A stretch of 64,000 nt of DNA, from NCBI GenBank assembly GCA_036874045.1, contig CM072347.1:808501-872500 (forward strand), written 5' to 3'. The notes beneath the pieces were generated by a model. That model ran no database searches. It saw nothing but the letters and a program-made list of their open reading frames with translations, and was not told the origin of the DNA. The position numbers were made by a program, and so were the translations under genes. Shown here piece after piece: positions 61,581-64,000 of this stretch. Numbering within the stretch: the stretch's first letter is position 1; every line of letters starts with the position of its first letter. This DNA comes from Cymodocea nodosa. Lineage: Eukaryota; Streptophyta; Magnoliopsida; Alismatales; Cymodoceaceae.

Positions 61581-63512
61581 GGCGGGGGTGCCAGCGACGT
61601 GAAGGAGCGACAAGCGAGCAAGAAAAGGACTACCCAGATGGGAAGAAGGCCCTCCTTCCTTGGAATCCCTGCACCAGAAGAAGCGATCCGGAAACAAAGA
61701 GCTTGGCAGGAGAATAGGAAGATATGATACGAATGCAGACACGTCCTTTCGTCCTTCTTGCTCTTCTTTCCTTCGAAAATATTTATAATTTAAAATATTA
61801 TAAATATTCATCTTATAATTTAAATATATTAATTTAAAAATATATGAACAACGAAAGTTTTTTCGTTTATTTTAAATTCAATCATCATTATTTTTTATAA
61901 TATTTATATATATTTATCTTTTTATTTATTTAAGATACAATCTTTGGTTTCGATAGCTTTTAAGTTAATATATCTAAAATAAATACATGTGATATTTTTA
62001 ACCATGAGTGTTTAAAACATTGAACTCTTCAAATATGTTATGGAAAAATGTTGTTGTAAATAATTACAGTTACATAAGTACTTATTCTATGATTTGCTTA
62101 CATGCTTAAAATCTATAAATAACAAAAATTACATATAAAATAAATATTTGTAAAAGAAATACATTTGTTTGCTTTAGATGCAATCTTCACCAATTTTGTG
62201 ATTTAAATACATCAACTTAAAATTCGCAAATAATGAATATTGCATTTGAAACAAATAAAGAAAAGATGTCCTTTTGATTTCCATGAAATCTTGATTTAAA
62301 GTTGATATATCTAAATTATAGAATGACCAACTATAAATGCGTTTACAACATTGAAATTCTCAAATTTATTAAAAAAAATGTCAATGTAGATACTTATAGC
62401 TAAAAATATTGTAGGTACTTATTATATATCAACTTAAAAAAGATATCTCTCCTTTGTTAACAAATAGATGTCTTCTTTGTAACTAACCATCAATTTCATT
62501 ATTAAAGATAAAATTACACTTCATTTCTAAAAGCAGATTAGTTGAACTAATTCTTTTCTTTCACCTGTTTTTATATATGATAAAATCTTTTATTAAATTA
62601 CATAATTTTAAATTTTCTTTTCTTACATTTCATTGCTAAGTAATTTTCTAAAAAAAGCTATAAATACACTTTAGTGAGTGTAAAAAAATAATGTAACCTT
62701 TTATTTCATTAAAATTTTGAATTTAAATCCATACGATATTACTATCATCAATAAAAAAATTGGGCGGAGACCTTTTTTTTCCAACGTCGCCAATATCGCC
62801 GACAAATTTAAGGAATAATTATTTAAGCCGCTTTATTTGCTTTGACCAAAAGCATGAACCTTGTCATGCAAAGATACAGAATACCATTCATAATGTTGAA
62901 GTTATTTTATTTTTTAACTAAATTCTCCTTATATAATTAATTAAGATTTAAATTAATGTAAAGGTAAATGTAAAACTGCTCGAAATCGTAAAAAAAAAAG
63001 ATTGAAATTTACGTAATTTAAACGAAGATTTGATGACGGATAAAAATATGTAAAAGAAAAAAAAAAATTCATGTGATCAACTTGACGTTGTAAAATTATA
63101 AGTCAGATTATTATTGTTGTTGTTGTATATAATTAATTAATTTATAGTATAATCCAGTCATGTATGTGTTTCAGGTATGGTTTAGTTAAGATTTTGGGGA
63201 GCTCAAATGAAAGAGGATCTTGATTTTATTAAGTAGAATTTAATGCTGAGAAAATGTTGGATTATTTGATGTTGTGCCTAACATACATGTTTGGAAGAGA
63301 ATAATAAATGGCTTTGGATTTTGACATGAAAATCAAAGCTTAAGTTAGGCTACTACCCACCCATATTTAGTACCATTAAATAACTTCAAAATTTATTGTA
63401 TTATACTAATACAATAATATAACTTCAATTATACTACCAATATTAATATAGAATGATTATAATATTATAATAATTTACTTAATAATATATAGAGGATGGT
63501 AACAATGTAAGT
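61581..63512. other. Pumilio leader/promoter, then AT-rich flank
   Basis: 61,581-61,740 is GC-richer and likely holds the Pumilio 5' leader and core promoter. Beyond it the sequence is AT-rich with no recognised gene. Confidence 0.4.
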
Positions 63513-63536
63513 ACCTACAGTAAAATTACCGTAGGT
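63513..63536. repeat. 24-base near-perfect palindrome
   Basis: The outer arms ACCTAC and GTAGGT pair perfectly. Apart from one mismatched pair and a two-base centre, the rest also pairs. It could be a hairpin or a transposon end. Confidence 0.5.
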
Positions 63537-64000
63537 GCCTTTTAAGAGGGTTTTGTACGTAAGAAAAAGTGGTGGAAGAAAGTAACAAAAAAATATATAA
63601 TATATTTGTATTGACAAAAAGTGAAAGAAAATAAAGAAAAATATATATAATGAGAGAAAATGTATTTGTTACTTTCTGAGTACACAAACGGATCATTTTA
63701 ATGTTGACCAAAAGACAACATCTCTTCTTTCTTTAAGATTGAGATGGAGAGGAAGGGAGAAGTTGAGTTGAAAATAGTTGAAAGTGGGGAGTAGGGGAAG
63801 GCAGCCAAGAGTGCGAGTGAGAGGGACAAGGGATTTAATAGAAAGAATGACTTAGATTAAATCTCAACCATCTGATGTTTGTTAGTGGCGCCTACATCTT
63901 CATTTCACTTTAATATATATTATATGTTATAATAATATTAATTATACTACCAACATCGCATAGTGTTGGTATCTAATATTGCTACTATTCCACTAAACAT
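63537..64000. other. AT-rich end of window
   Basis: No gene recognised. The word ATTATACTACCAA occurs near 63,428 and again near 63,939, which may mark the ends of a small repeat. Confidence 0.3.

Noticed and set aside
1-64000. CRISPR arrays, tRNA or rRNA genes, operon-type features
   Set aside because: None seen on reading both strands. Short repeats present are microsatellites, hairpins or diverged duplications, and the genes are spliced nuclear plant genes.

Overview
The window is nuclear DNA from a flowering plant. It has spliced genes with GT-AG introns, plant-specific families (AP2/ERF, AHL, plant HMA), a Ty1/copia relic and long AT-rich intergenic stretches. A monocot is my inference: several first exons are very GC-rich and later exons are AT-rich. 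The species cannot be read from the sequence. All exon models were built by hand from splice signals, reading phase and family knowledge.

Layout. (1) 1-8.2 kb: a head-to-head pair of ribosome-biogenesis genes, the EFL1 GTPase (minus, cut by the window edge) and a DDX49/Dbp8/RH36-type DEAD-box helicase (plus, 6 exons, 495 aa). (2) 11.5-19.1 kb: the meiotic crossover gene SHOC1 (minus, 7 exons, 1561 aa modelled). (3) 20.7-21.2 kb: a small HMA-domain protein without the metal-binding CxxC. (4) 22.5-25.8 kb: an AT-hook AHL/PPC nuclear protein (minus, 5 exons, 344 aa). (5) 27.7-35.4 kb: a large inverted duplication. Two divergent copies of one secreted Gly/Ser-rich protein gene flank a spacer holding a decayed copia element. 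(6) 36.3 and 48.3 kb: two single-exon group IX ERF factors about 11 kb apart, pointing away from each other, with a gene-free AT-rich interval full of degenerate repeats, hairpins, microsatellites and one foldback element. (7) 50.5-55.0 kb: a DHHC palmitoyltransferase (plus, 7 exons, 276 aa). (8) 56.6-61.6 kb: a Pumilio protein with eight PUF repeats and the canonical recognition residues (minus, 11 exons, 859 aa modelled). (9) 61.6-64 kb: AT-rich flank.

Most striking signal. The two Gly/Ser-rich copies differ at 1 of 606 coding bases, while the homologous promoters just outside differ at about 10% of positions with indels further in. The boundaries of the near-identical tract are sharp, as expected from gene conversion between inverted arms. 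Other points of note are the paired ribosome-biogenesis genes, the ERF pair that resembles the Arabidopsis ERF1/ERF095/ERF098 cluster, a paired TGACGTC plus G-box upstream of the first ERF, and three evenly spaced hairpins in the gene-free interval. I found no tRNA, rRNA, CRISPR array or prokaryotic-type operon.
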